Assembly: GCA_948146395.1 (NCBI GenBank)
Contig: OX411543.1
Coordinates: 31,329,058-31,393,057 of the forward strand
Length of the DNA stretch: 64,000 bases
Reading direction: 5' to 3'
From: Fragum whitleyi
Lineage: Eukaryota; Mollusca; Bivalvia; Cardiida; Cardiidae
In this document: one piece after another, positions 21,849 through 31,439 of the stretch
How the letters are laid out: every line of letters begins with the position of its first letter
Position numbering within the stretch: the stretch's first letter is position 1
Notes under the pieces: model-generated
The model's input: only the letters and a program-made list of their open reading frames with translations
What the model was told of the DNA's origin: nothing
Database searches by the model: none
Program-made: the position numbers and the translations under genes

Positions 21849-23045
21849 CAGAGGAATCCGCTTAATAGCAACGCCTATTCGTCAGAGGAAAAGTTGCTAT
21901 TAAGCGGATGTTTCTATTATCCGATAATCGCGTTTCAGTCAGTATCCCTATCTCAGAAGTGTACGAGTACATCGTCGGCATTAGAATCAACGCATACATG
22001 TATAAAATACGTCTACATTTTGCCAGTTCAGATCGGTTGCTTATTTTTGTGTTCCATTTTAATTGTATGAACTTTGAAAAAAAGTAGTTTTGATATTTAT
22101 TTACGTCTGTACAATCAACCATCAAGAGGACCAACGGCTTTCAAATCTCAAGGATGCAGGATCGGTAAGTTCCGACGTGAATAACTGAATATGGTTTGCG
22201 AAAACAAATTACCTTTTTAAAGAAGGCCAGCTATTTGTAAAATTCCACTATTTATGCGATTTAACAAGGCTGTCGAGTACACACGAGAGAAAAGCGTGTC
22301 GTTGTGAAAACACAGACGCCCTCGACTGGGTCAGGAATTTGGCGGCACGTTTGAAGTCTGGTAATTCCCCGAGAAATTTATAGACGTGACGTCATTTGGA
22401 AAATGGATCAGACAAGAAAGTTAATGATTTTCTCGCGTCTTTATCACTCGGATATTTTGACAAGGATTATAATTTTAAATTTGAAGTAAGTAATATTTCG
22501 GCGCTATGAAATCTAACCGCGGCCATATTTGCAGGCGCTATTTGCTTCAAAGTTTATCCAAAAGATTGAAAAAAAAATGAAATAAAAAGACAGGCGAGAT
22601 GAAATCGGTCGCCTGAATAACTGTCAGCAACACTCAAAAATATTAAAGAAAATGCAAAGCAGAGCATTAGATAAAACACTTATTCAACACGATCAAATAA
22701 CAATTACGAATCGGGTAAAGGTGCGATCAACAACTTGACATGTTGACGCGTCTATGTGTACTTTCGGACTCGCGGCGACGCCGGGAAATCAAAGTCAAAC
22801 TCGTTAATTTGCATGTAAATATTTTTATGTCCCGATGTAAGCTCCCAATTGTTTCTTATATCCGATAAAAAAAGGGTCCTGGTGCAAATAATTTGTTTCT
22901 ATTATCCGAGAGTTTCTATTATCAGAGTTCCGATTATCTGACGAATTTTACATAGGCTAAAGAACAAATGGTTTTGTGCCGGAGGAAAAGTTGCTAATAA
23001 CCGAAAATCCCTATTATCCGAGTTGCTAATAAAAGGACTCTACTG
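21849..23045. mobile_element. pogo/Tigger-like non-autonomous DNA transposon
   Basis: It is flanked by TA at 21847-21848 and 23046-23047. The left end is CAGAGGAATCCGCTTAATAG. The right end, reverse complemented, is CAGTAGAGTCCTTTTATTAG. About 17 of the first 24 positions match, and both continue into AGCAAC. CAG...CTG termini with TA duplications, TTATCCGA-like subterminal words and repeated GTTGCTAATA motifs fit the pogo branch of Tc1/mariner. The 1197 bp hold no transposase; the ORFs inside lack protein-like composition. A CpG-containing segment with a TGACGTCA word lies near 22386. It interrupts pol. Confidence 0.78.
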
Positions 23046-26000
23046 TATTCTGATTCCGCAGCCTGTAATTGGTAGGTCCTGTCTTCTCTGTGATGTAGTA
23101 AGGTCCATACCATTTTGCTGTTAGTTTTGGTGCTAGTCCTGGTTGGGTTTTAGGGTTGTAAAGCCATACACTGTCTCTCACCTTAAAATCTGGTATGCCG
23201 GCATTCCGGTCATAGTTCTTCTTGTACTTTTCCTGGGCAGTTTTGATGTTCTCTTTCACTAGTTCCCTGCATACAGTCTGATGTTCTATAATCCTGCGCA
23301 AGTGGTCCTCTGCTGTAGTTCCTGATGTTTCTGTTGGTATGAGGGCTGTATCAAGTGGTAGTCTGCATTCCTTACCAAAGAGAATGTAGTATGGTGAATA
23401 TTGAGTTGAGTCTATAGCTGGAGACATTCTGTAACTCATCATAATGCTAGGAAGTAGTTGTGGCCAGTCAGTCTGTTTCTTGTTACAGTATATTCTGAGT
23501 TTCTGCAAAATAACACTGTTCATCTTTTCGGCTGCTGAGTTTGTTGCTGCGTGATATGAACTGGTGCTGATTTTGTTGATTTGGAATATACTGCAGAGTT
23601 CCTTCATCAGAGCTGACATGAAGTTACTTCCCCTGTCTGTCAAAATGGAATTCATACAGCCATATCTACAAATCCATTCATCATATAATTTCCAAGCTAC
23701 TTCTTTTGCTTCTAATGAATACAGTGGGTATGCTTCACACCATTTTGAAAAGGAGTCGCATACTAGGAAAACATACTTGTACTTATGCTCACTGGTTGGT
23801 AGAGGTCCTAATAGATCCATGTGGACTCGAGAGAAGACGTCTCCTATTGGTAGTGGTTGAAGCTGTGCTTTCTGGGGATGCATGTATCTTTTGGTCCGCT
23901 GACATGGTTCACAAGACTGACAATAAAGCTTGATGTCCTTGTACATTGACGGCCAAAAGTACTTCATCCTTATTGCTTCATAAGTCCTCTCTATCCCATA
24001 GTGACCTCCATATAAAGCATCATGGTACGACTTTAGAACTGCATCTCTTAATGTGTGCGGGATGACAACTTGCTTTTTCGCATCAGTCCATTTATGTCCC
24101 TTGGTGCGTGGATAATATAGATGATGGAGAACACCATTGTCAATTTCATAAAACTGGGACTCTGCAACAAGTCTATGCGCAATATTTCTCTGCTCCGGTA
24201 CCTCTCCTTCTTCCTTGTAGGCAAACATTGCCGTGAAATCACTATCTGCAATTTTGGCCTGCCTAAGTTTCTCCGGTATCATGTTGCATATCTCTTCTAA
24301 ATGGTTTATGGGGTCCATGGTATTGTACGTATCAATTGCATTAATCATAGTTGAAAGGGAGTTTAATCTAGGGCTAGCTGATACTTTGTTTACCTTTTCC
24401 AAATCTGTTTCTGAAAAGTGAAGGGTGTATTCTTTGTAGATTTTAGGGGTAGGTGATGATATTGAACAGACTTGGGGATCTATCTGTGGGTCGTCTGCAT
24501 CTGTTGTCTTTTGACCTGGGTCAACACTAGCATAAGGCCTACGGCTAAGGGCATCCGCATTTCCATGATGCTTTCCACTCTTGTAAACCACTTCATACTG
24601 GTAACTTTGAAGAAATACAGCCCATCTACCTAAACGTCCTGTAGATCTGTTTTCCTTCAAGGTTCTCAAAGCAATGTGGTCAGTGTAGACAGTGAAGGGT
24701 CTGTTGGCTAGATATGTATGGAAATACCGTATTCCTTCTACCAAAGCAAGTCCTTCCAAGTCACTGATTCCCCAATTTTTCTCAGCTGGACGTAGAGATC
24801 TTCCAGCATAACCAATCACTACTTCTCGTCCTTCTTTATCCTTCTGTCCTAGTACAAATCCAATTGACAGGTTGCTTGCGTCCGTGTACAAAAGGAACTT
24901 TGTATCTTCTGAAAAGTCTGGAAATGCTAGAATTGGTGGGGATGTCAGTTTCTCTTTCAGAGAATTGAATGCAGATTCACAGTCATCTGTCCAAATGAAC
25001 TTGGATTCCTTCTGCAACAACTGATTCAATGGTCTGGCAATTGCTGCATAACCCTTTACAAAACGGCGGTAGTAACCTGAAAGTCCAAGAAAAGCCCTGA
25101 CTTCTGTCTGGTTCTTTGGAGTTGGAAAATTAATTACCGCAGTTATCTTCTCCTGATCCACTCCTATTCCCTTCTGTGTGAAACAATGTCCAAGATATTT
25201 GACCTCCTTTGCTGCAAAATGACACTTACTTGGCTTTAGCTTAAGGTTAGCCTGTCTAAACCTATCAAAGACCTGTGATAAATGCAAAAGATGTTCATCA
25301 AAATTTTGGCTGAAAATAAGACAATCATCTATATATGTAAGTGCAAATTTATAGCTAAAATCTCTCAAAACCTCCGTCATAACCATTGAAAATGCTATCG
25401 GGGAATTCATTAATCCAAATGCTAGCCGATTGAACTCCCATACTCCGTTGTGAGTGACGAATCCTGTCTTGTTTTTTGTTTCTGGGTCCAATGGTATTTG
25501 AAAGACTCCCTGAGCCATGTCGAGAATTGAGTAAATGCTGGCTTTGGATTGTCCTAGGCAATCAACTACGTCTTGGAAATGGGTGATAGGGAAGTTAATC
25601 GGATGAGTTACCTTGTTAAGGCCTCGGAAGTCGACCGCGAAACGATAATCACCAGATTTCTTCTTCACCAGCAAAACGGGAGCTTGCCAAAGGGTATTCG
25701 ACTTGGAAATGATCCCATATTCCTCAAGTTCCTGAGTCTGTCGCTCAATCTCAGCCTTCTGTTCTGGGGTAGTTCGGTATTGAGGTCTCCTAACAGGTGG
25801 AACATCCTGTGTGATAATCTTGTGAGGGTGTAAATCAGTATGGCCTAACTCTGCAGTACATGTTGCAAAAACATCTCTATTTTTCCCAATCAAGATTAAA
25901 AGTCTTCTCTTCTGCTCTTCAGACAAAGTGGAATGTGAAAGGTCAACTCCTAGTGATTTGGCTATATCTATGTAATGAGTGTCTGTCTGCAACTCATTAA

Positions 26001-26127
26001 TGCATGGAATGCTTGTGTCGGTGGGTGGTGCGGAATGGTGTGGTGTATTGCATGATTGCATATTGTGTTGTGTATTACCTATAAGGTTGGATACACTCTC
26101 AGGTGAACAATCATCAATTTCACACAA
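23046..26127 (-). pseudogene. pol: Gypsy pol: reverse transcriptase, RNase H, integrase
   Basis: An open frame of about 1030 codons. Reverse transcriptase covers about residues 95-320, with catalytic ILDMA (Asp203) and YIDD (265-268). RNase H covers about 410-530, with TDAS, DLEGL, YTDH and NADALS supplying the D-E-D-D set. The integrase zinc region is at 702-742 (two His; CQSCEPC). The integrase core has D771, D831 and E867, a D-D-35-E spacing. All catalytic residues visible to me are present. The final residues are read from the inserted pogo-like element, which cuts the frame within the integrase C-terminus. The nominal start is only where this frame opens; it overlaps the protease frame in a different register. 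Confidence 0.93.
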
Positions 26128-26588
26128 AATAGCCTTTTCTCTAACGAATCTACTCTAGCAAAAGGCTCATTTGCTCTCAAATATAACCATTCATGTGTTG
26201 GATTTAGAATCTGAACACATGCCTGGTTATTTTGAATGTTCTCAATAGATCGGGCTCCTATAACATTATGCTTTGATGGTAAGGTTCTAAGTGGCTCAAC
26301 TAAAGTCATACCTTTGAAACCAGACTTTCTGACCTTGATTCTTGCTGTAGTAGTTGACCTTGGTGGAATGCTAATTCTATTTATCAGACGTGCCAGACTA
26401 GACTTTTGCGGGGCAGAAAACATTTGCGTGACAACTAGACCTCCTTGAATTTCCAAAATGTCATTGTCAAAATCTACATGTGCCTTTTGCTCTTTGAGAA
26501 AGTCTCTTCCAAGTATCACAGACTGATTCAATCGTTTAAAAATGTAGAAAGTCTGGGTCAAAGTTAGATATGTGGTGAGTTCTTCATT
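26079..26588 (-). pseudogene. Gypsy protease, C-terminal half only
   Basis: The frame is open right up to the 5' LTR boundary. It shows FKRLNQSVILGRDFLKEQ, where ILG-x-DF is the conserved C-terminal motif of retroviral-type aspartic proteases. A linker rich in basic residues leads toward RT. The catalytic D-T/S-G motif, which lies upstream in the family, is absent because the sequence meets the LTR at 26589. The protease frame and the RT frame differ and overlap at about 26079-26155. Near 26145 the coherent protein pattern passes from one to the other, consistent with a one-base frame break or a programmed shift. Confidence 0.8.
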
Positions 26589-27608
26589 TGGGGATTAATT
26601 TCGGAATTAACTAAGTCAAGACAATGTTTAGTTCTAAGTATCAATTTCTATAATTTGCTATTTTCAATATTTTAAGTTCAACAAACACTGTCCATCTATT
26701 TTGATCTTTCTCACTTTGCTATTACAAATTCTTTATATATTTTCTAAATCAACATCAAAGTTTCTAAATTCTAAATTCTTCTAAAGCCAAAGCCAATATC
26801 TAAAATCCGATCTTAATAATTCAAAAGCCAAACACATTCTGTCTCTCTCATACTCAAGTTTCCCTCAGCTTCTCAGACATCACATGTCCTCCTTCTAAAA
26901 TCTCAACCAATCAGAACTATTCTTACATCTATACATCTTAATTAATTTGTTTCTCTCATTCTGATTGGTCAATTTCCTAAGCTTCCACTTTCCCTCCTTT
27001 TCTTCCTGGGTCATTAAACATCAAACAAATCTAACACCTACTTGCAATAATTAACTGTAACAGATAAACCAAATGTGCCTAACGAAATAGTTCCACTAGC
27101 TTAAAGTTATCAAAGATACATAAGGTTCTAAATATTACCATATGTTGCATACTAAGAGTTCCTGTTGAGTTATAGATAGTAAAACCTTAACAAAGATCAT
27201 TTGATAATTCTTTCCTAAACTTTAAATTCAAATTCAATTATTAATTCTAAATTACTAGAGCCGCCGTCATAGCGCAGTTGGTAGCGCGTCGGACTGTCAA
27301 TCTAGAGTTCGCGGGTTCGATCCCCGACGGCGGCACTCATACTTTCCGACTATTTGTCTCTCACCAATGGGTTGATAATCGTAGACCTATGTGAGATAGC
27401 GGCTGGAGGCTAGGAAAGAATGTGGTGGTTGTACTGGTGAGAGAAATACTAGGAATCCATAGGTGCTCCAGCCGCCGCGATATAACTGAAATAATGTTGA
27501 AAGCGGCGTTAAACTCCATTCAATCAATCAATCTAAATTACTAATTTCATATCTCAATATTAATTTCATATTTTAACAAACAATGACAACTATTTTTACT
27601 GGGTGACA
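26589..27608 (-). repeat. 5' LTR of the Gypsy element, with SINE inserted
   Basis: 1020 bp including the SINE and its duplicated target; about 734 bp without them. It ends ACTGGGTGACA at 27608, followed by TTATT. As the element lies on the minus strand, this right-hand copy is the 5' LTR. I see no primer-binding site next to its inner edge. Confidence 0.9.
27258..27531 (+). mobile_element. Full-length tRNA-headed SINE within the LTR
   Basis: This is the cleanest copy. The head has GCGCAGTTGGTAGCGCG and GGGTTCGATCCCCGACGG, with an anticodon-loop-like CTGTCAA (GTC, aspartate-like). The body has GAGATAGCGGCTGGAGGC, GATATAACTGAAATAATG and AAAGCGGCGTTAAACTCC. The tail is (CAAT)n. A 12-bp target duplication, TCTAAATTACTA, lies at 27246-27257 and 27532-27543, and the empty site is preserved in the other LTR. 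Confidence 0.93.
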
Positions 27609-27613
27609 TTATT

Positions 27614-27964
27614 AATACGGAGTGCATTGCACAAGAAAGATAACTGTACCCAGCTTACTTTGTGAGTTATTGCCCTTTGTTGTTTTTCTGACTTGAAGTT
27701 TGTCCGGAGTATATATCTCTCAAAGTAAAGTAGATAGTATAATGAAACTATGAGTACATAGATCTCACAAACAAGAAGTGCAGTGTATAAGATTCTTATC
27801 TCTATCTGGCCTATTATGTGAGTTGCCTTTCAGATTTGAATTTGTGCAAAGTATATCTTGCTTGCATGAATTTGACAAAAAATATTCGTTCAAAATAACC
27901 TCAGTTCTATTCAAACCCCCAGTTAATACTAAGAAGTGTGACAGGCTTATCTTGTGACAATTTG
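27614..27964 (+). repeat. HINE-5-type units right of the retrotransposon
   Basis: Begins AATACGGAGTGCATTGCACA and carries GAGTTATTGCCCTTTGTTG and TTTGTCCGGAGTATATATCT, like 19065-19570. It probably continues the element split by the LTR insertion. It fades after about 27850. Confidence 0.55.
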
Positions 27965-28320
27965 GCACCTTGTTATTGTTTAGGCTCTAAAGGCCACAAA
28001 TATGGTCCAATCTTCATGAAACTTGGTCGGAATATTTGTCAAGTAACAAGGATGAACCCTATTGAAAATGGGAAGGACCTGTGTCATATCACGGGAAAAG
28101 GGGCCTAAATGACAATTTTCTTGTTTACACTCTAGAGGTCACAAAAATGGTCCAATCTTAATGAAACTTGGTCAGAATATTGGCAAGGTCACAAGGATGA
28201 ACCCTATCAAAAATTGGAAAGATTCATGCCATATCACAGGAAAAGGGGCCTTAATGATAATTTTCTTGTTATAACTCTAGAGGCCTCAATTTTGGTCAGA
28301 ATATTTGTCAAATCACAAGG
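27965..28320 (+). repeat. Type B array fragment (2.4 units)
   Basis: Units of about 145 bp with GGCCACAAATATGGTCCAAT and CATATCACGGGAAAAGGGGC, without 5' or 3' HINE termini. Confidence 0.65.
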
Positions 28321-28321
28321 A

Positions 28322-28395
28322 ACCCCCCCTAAGAACTGTAACAATGGACAAATACCTCTGCATGAAAACATGTTACGGATTTGCAATGAAAACAG
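28322..28395. repeat. 74-bp segment, inverted copy at 34327-34397
   Basis: CAAATACCTCTGCATGAAAA and TGTTACGGATTTGCAATGAA reappear reverse complemented at 34327-34397 with few changes. Each copy abuts a type B array fragment. Nature unknown. Confidence 0.6.
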
Positions 28396-29384
28396 TCACG
28401 ATTTCAGTATTTACGGAAAACAAAAACGCTACGCCTTTCAGAAGAATATGAGATTTTTTATTCATCGAATGATAAAAGTGTAGTCTATACAGTCTGATAC
28501 TCCACATAACCATTAACTTTCATACCTTATTCTGCAAATAGCTAAAACTTTGGAGATTTAAGGAAACTAAGAAGTACTAGGTGTCATTTTCCAAGTAAAG
28601 GTATTAAACGCTTTAGATTGCATCTCATATCGGAAATTCATGCAATCTCAAACAACAATTCCAATTGAATACATCGGTAATAGTTTTCCTCCCTATTTTA
28701 ACAACTAAAATTAAAAAATGGAAAAAATATGATATGATATATGTTACAGTGCATGACAGAGAGTGTTACAGTATAGTAACTACATCACTGATAGAGGTTA
28801 CAGATGCTTATGGAATATATTTCTTTTGTTTTATTTATTTGAATGGGATTTTTTAGCATTTCTAGCTATGATTTCCCCTCTGTCCGTATGCCTATCCGCC
28901 CGCCTGTCTGTTTACTTACACTTATTATCCCAAAAGAGTCCATAATCCCTATCGGATTTACTTCAAACTTTCACATAATGATTATACCAACATCAGAATA
29001 TTTTTGTTCGAAAGATATCAAAGGAAAGGGGGACATTAAGGAAATTTAATTACAGAGTCCACTGCTTTCATTTAATTTGTTTCATGCTTTCACAGAATAA
29101 TTGAACTTACATAAGAATTGGTCCTGTCAAAGTTATGCCAGGTCCGTGAAGTACAGATTGACATTTTGGGAATTTATCAAAAAAGAAATAGAGTCCATAG
29201 TTTTAATATAATTTGCTACAAACGTTAAATAATGATTGTACCAATGAAATCCTTGTCCCTTTTGAAAGTAGATCAGGGCGGTGAAGTATTAATGGAAAAG
29301 GGGACTTATGATAATATGTGAAATTATCCCAACCCTTGACATGTGACTATATCTTGAAAAGCCATTGGCTTTGCATCCTGCAAA
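28396..29384. other. Unassigned DNA
   Basis: No gene is supported. A short CTGTCCGTATGCCTATCCGC stretch at 28880-28910 looks like a decayed GTCCGTC block, so an old HINE may be present at about 28850-29330. I cannot place its ends. Confidence 0.3.
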
Positions 29385-29580
29385 CAGTTCAAGAAATAAT
29401 TTTTGAACGTTCTAGAGCAATTAATGTCAGTGTATGTATTAGTTCTAGAACTAGGAATTGAACACAAATTTAAGAACTGGTTCAATATCTAGTACTAGAA
29501 CTGGTCAAGAGCTAAAACGACTGTTCTTGAAATGAACGTTCAAGAACGTCTAAGAACCAGTTCGTGAACTTTTTCGCATG
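29385..29580. promoter_or_regulatory. Cluster of GAAC/GTTC palindromes (heat-shock-element-like)
   Basis: Many GAA and TTC units in alternating orientation occur here: TTTGAACGTTCTAGAGC (29402-29418), AGTTCTAGAACTAGG (29441-29455), AAGAACTGGTTC, and ATGAACGTTCAAGAACG (29532-29548). The last fits nGAAnnTTCnnGAAn exactly. No adjacent gene or TATA-like element is evident, so a regulatory role is unproven. A decayed palindromic transposon is equally possible. Confidence 0.4.
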
Positions 29581-30169
29581 GAAGGAGGCGGTAGAGGTTT
29601 CCCAGGCTCTCGTGAATGTCCTGTGAATTGGAAATAAACAAAAACTAAAAACTATAACCCTCTAGCAATTCGGCAGGTCTATCCTCTTCGAAAATATTTT
29701 AGATCAGAGCATGGATAGCTGTTTTGACCTTTTTGTGTGTAAATCCAAGAGATAGTTCAGAAGTTTTGATTGAATTTTTATATAGACCGAATAAAGGTTT
29801 TTCCCCTTCCATTCTTGTATGTTTTACTTCAATGCAAATTAGCGACCATTTTCAATCACCATGCAAAACATGGCCTAATGTGCTTAGATTTTATATTTTT
29901 AAATAATTTCCATTCAGGGTTATATTTCCCTCAGAATTACACAAGTAACTTAGACAACACACTTGGGTGATGGTACCCATTTTAAACATGTCTAAGTATA
30001 AAATAAGCACCACGACCCCAATTTTTCATTTTCAAAAACAGCAAATGTGGATTTATTTGAACACAATCGTAACACTGTCATTTGTAGAAGAATTTTAAAC
30101 CGATGATTTTGGGAATGTTCAATTTATTTCCATTTGGGGATTTTAAGCTTATACTTTCATGACAAGATC
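29581..30169. other. Unassigned AT-rich DNA
   Basis: Two overlapping short ORFs (60 and 66 codons at about 29724-29970) have no recognisable motif. No repeat is identified. Confidence 0.3.
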
Positions 30170-30183
30170 CCTTTCATCTAAAA

Positions 30184-30447
30184 GCCGCGGCAATAGCACA
30201 GTTGGTAGCGCGCCGGACTTCTAATCCAGGGGTCTATATTCGCACGGGTTCGATCCCCGGCCGCGGCACTTATCCTTTCCGACATTTGTCTTCCACCCTA
30301 TGTGGAATAGCAACTGGAAGCTAGGAAAGGGATGTGGTGGTAGTACTGGTGTGAGAAATACCAGGAATCCATTGTTAGGTGCTCCAGTCGTCCCGATATA
30401 ACTGAGAGATTGTTGAAAGCGACGTAAAACCCCAATTCAAATCAAAT
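30184..30447 (+). mobile_element. tRNA-headed SINE, second subfamily
   Basis: The head has AGCACAGTTGGTAGCGCGCC, a GGACTTCTAATCC anticodon arm (TCT, arginine-like) and GGGTTCGATCCCCGGCCG. The body has GATATAACTGAGAGATTG and AAAGCGACGTAAAACCCC. Flanks CCTTTCATCTAAA (30169-30182) and CCTTTTATCTAAA (30448-30460) form a one-mismatch target duplication. Compared with the GTC-headed copies, the body carries GAGAGATTG and GCGACG variants, which defines a subfamily. Confidence 0.88.
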
Positions 30448-30460
30448 CCTTTTATCTAAA

Positions 30461-30733
30461 GAAAGTGAAAGTTTATGCTGTTGATTAGACTACCATGAAT
30501 AGGCATTGGTATTTTTAACATTTGCGAGCGATTTCTTAACCTGTTAGTAAGACAGATAGAATTGAAAAGAAGGAAGGTATACTGTTATACAAAATAAAAA
30601 AGGAGATCAGACTTTTATTTTTTGATATATGGCATCAAATGAAGTTTTGGGACTTTTCTCCACATATACCTCATATTTGGCAGTAAAAGACTTAAATATA
30701 AGATAACTCAGATTTCGTTTCGTTTTTTGGTTT
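30461..30733. other. Unassigned spacer
   Basis: AT-rich sequence between the SINE and a HINE-1. Nothing recognised. Confidence 0.3.
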
Positions 30734-31439
30734 TAGCTCACTTGAGCACAAAGTGCTCAAGGTGAGCTATTGTGATCGTAGAATGTCCGTCGTCCACAAT
30801 TTCTTTAAACATCTCCTCCTAAACCAGTGGGCCAATCTTGATGAAACTTGGCAAGGATGTTCCTTGGGTCAAGCTCTACCAAAATTGTTCAAATAAATGA
30901 AATCCACCCTTAACTTTCCCTTTACCCTGAACAAAAAGGGTGAAAATATGAAAATCTTTAAAAATCTTCTTCTCTGAAACCAGTTGGCAGACAGCTTCCA
31001 TATTTGGTATGTAGCATCATCTAGTGGACCTCTACCAAGTTTATTCATATCAAGGCCCTCTGGTCATTTTTGGGCTTTGCCCGGGCAAAACCCTTTTTAC
31101 ATAGAATCAAAGAGCGAAATCTTTAAAAATCTTCTTCTCTGAAACCAGAAGGCAGACAGCTTTCATATTTGGTATGTAGCATCACCTAGTGGGCCTCTAC
31201 AAAGTTTGTTCATATCAAGACCTTTGGGTCATATTTGGGCTTTGCACGGGTGCATCCCTTTATCTCTTATGAGCATTATGGGTAAAAATATGAAAATCTT
31301 CAAAAATCTTCTTCTAATAAACCAGATGGCAGACATCTTCCATATTTGGTATGTAGCATCATCTAGTGGACCTCTACCAAGTTTGTTCATATCAAGACAA
31401 TGGGATCATATTTGGGCTTTGCCCGGTCCAAACCCTTTT
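30734..31439 (+). mobile_element. HINE-1 type C, 3' part missing
   Basis: 5' hairpin AGCTCACTTGAGCAC-AAA-GTGCTCAAGGTGAGCT, then GTCCGTCGTCC and about three to four type C units of about 175 bp (GGCAGACAGCTTTCATATTT). The last unit stops where another HINE-1 5' hairpin begins at 31440. No type C sequence resumes after that element, so the 3' end is lost. Confidence 0.8.

Larger units (their letters stand above)
19744..27613 (-). mobile_element. Ty3/Gypsy LTR retrotransposon, gag-deleted, minus strand
   Basis: Two LTRs (19749-20481 and 26589-27608) bound a 6.1-kb interior. A 5-bp target duplication, TTATT, lies at 19744-19748 and 27609-27613. The gene order on the minus strand is protease fragment, reverse transcriptase, RNase H, integrase, and a chromodomain-like tail, which is the Ty3/Gypsy order. 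Gag, the primer-binding site and the protease active-site half are missing next to the 5' LTR. Two later insertions (pogo-like element 21849-23045; SINE 27258-27531), a PR/RT frame break and a nonsense codon in the tail disable this copy. Confidence 0.93.

Noticed and set aside
27258..27335. tRNA gene
   Set aside because: The A-box and B-box region continues into a SINE body with (CAAT)n tail and target duplication; the same applies to the heads at 11126, 30184 and 38276.
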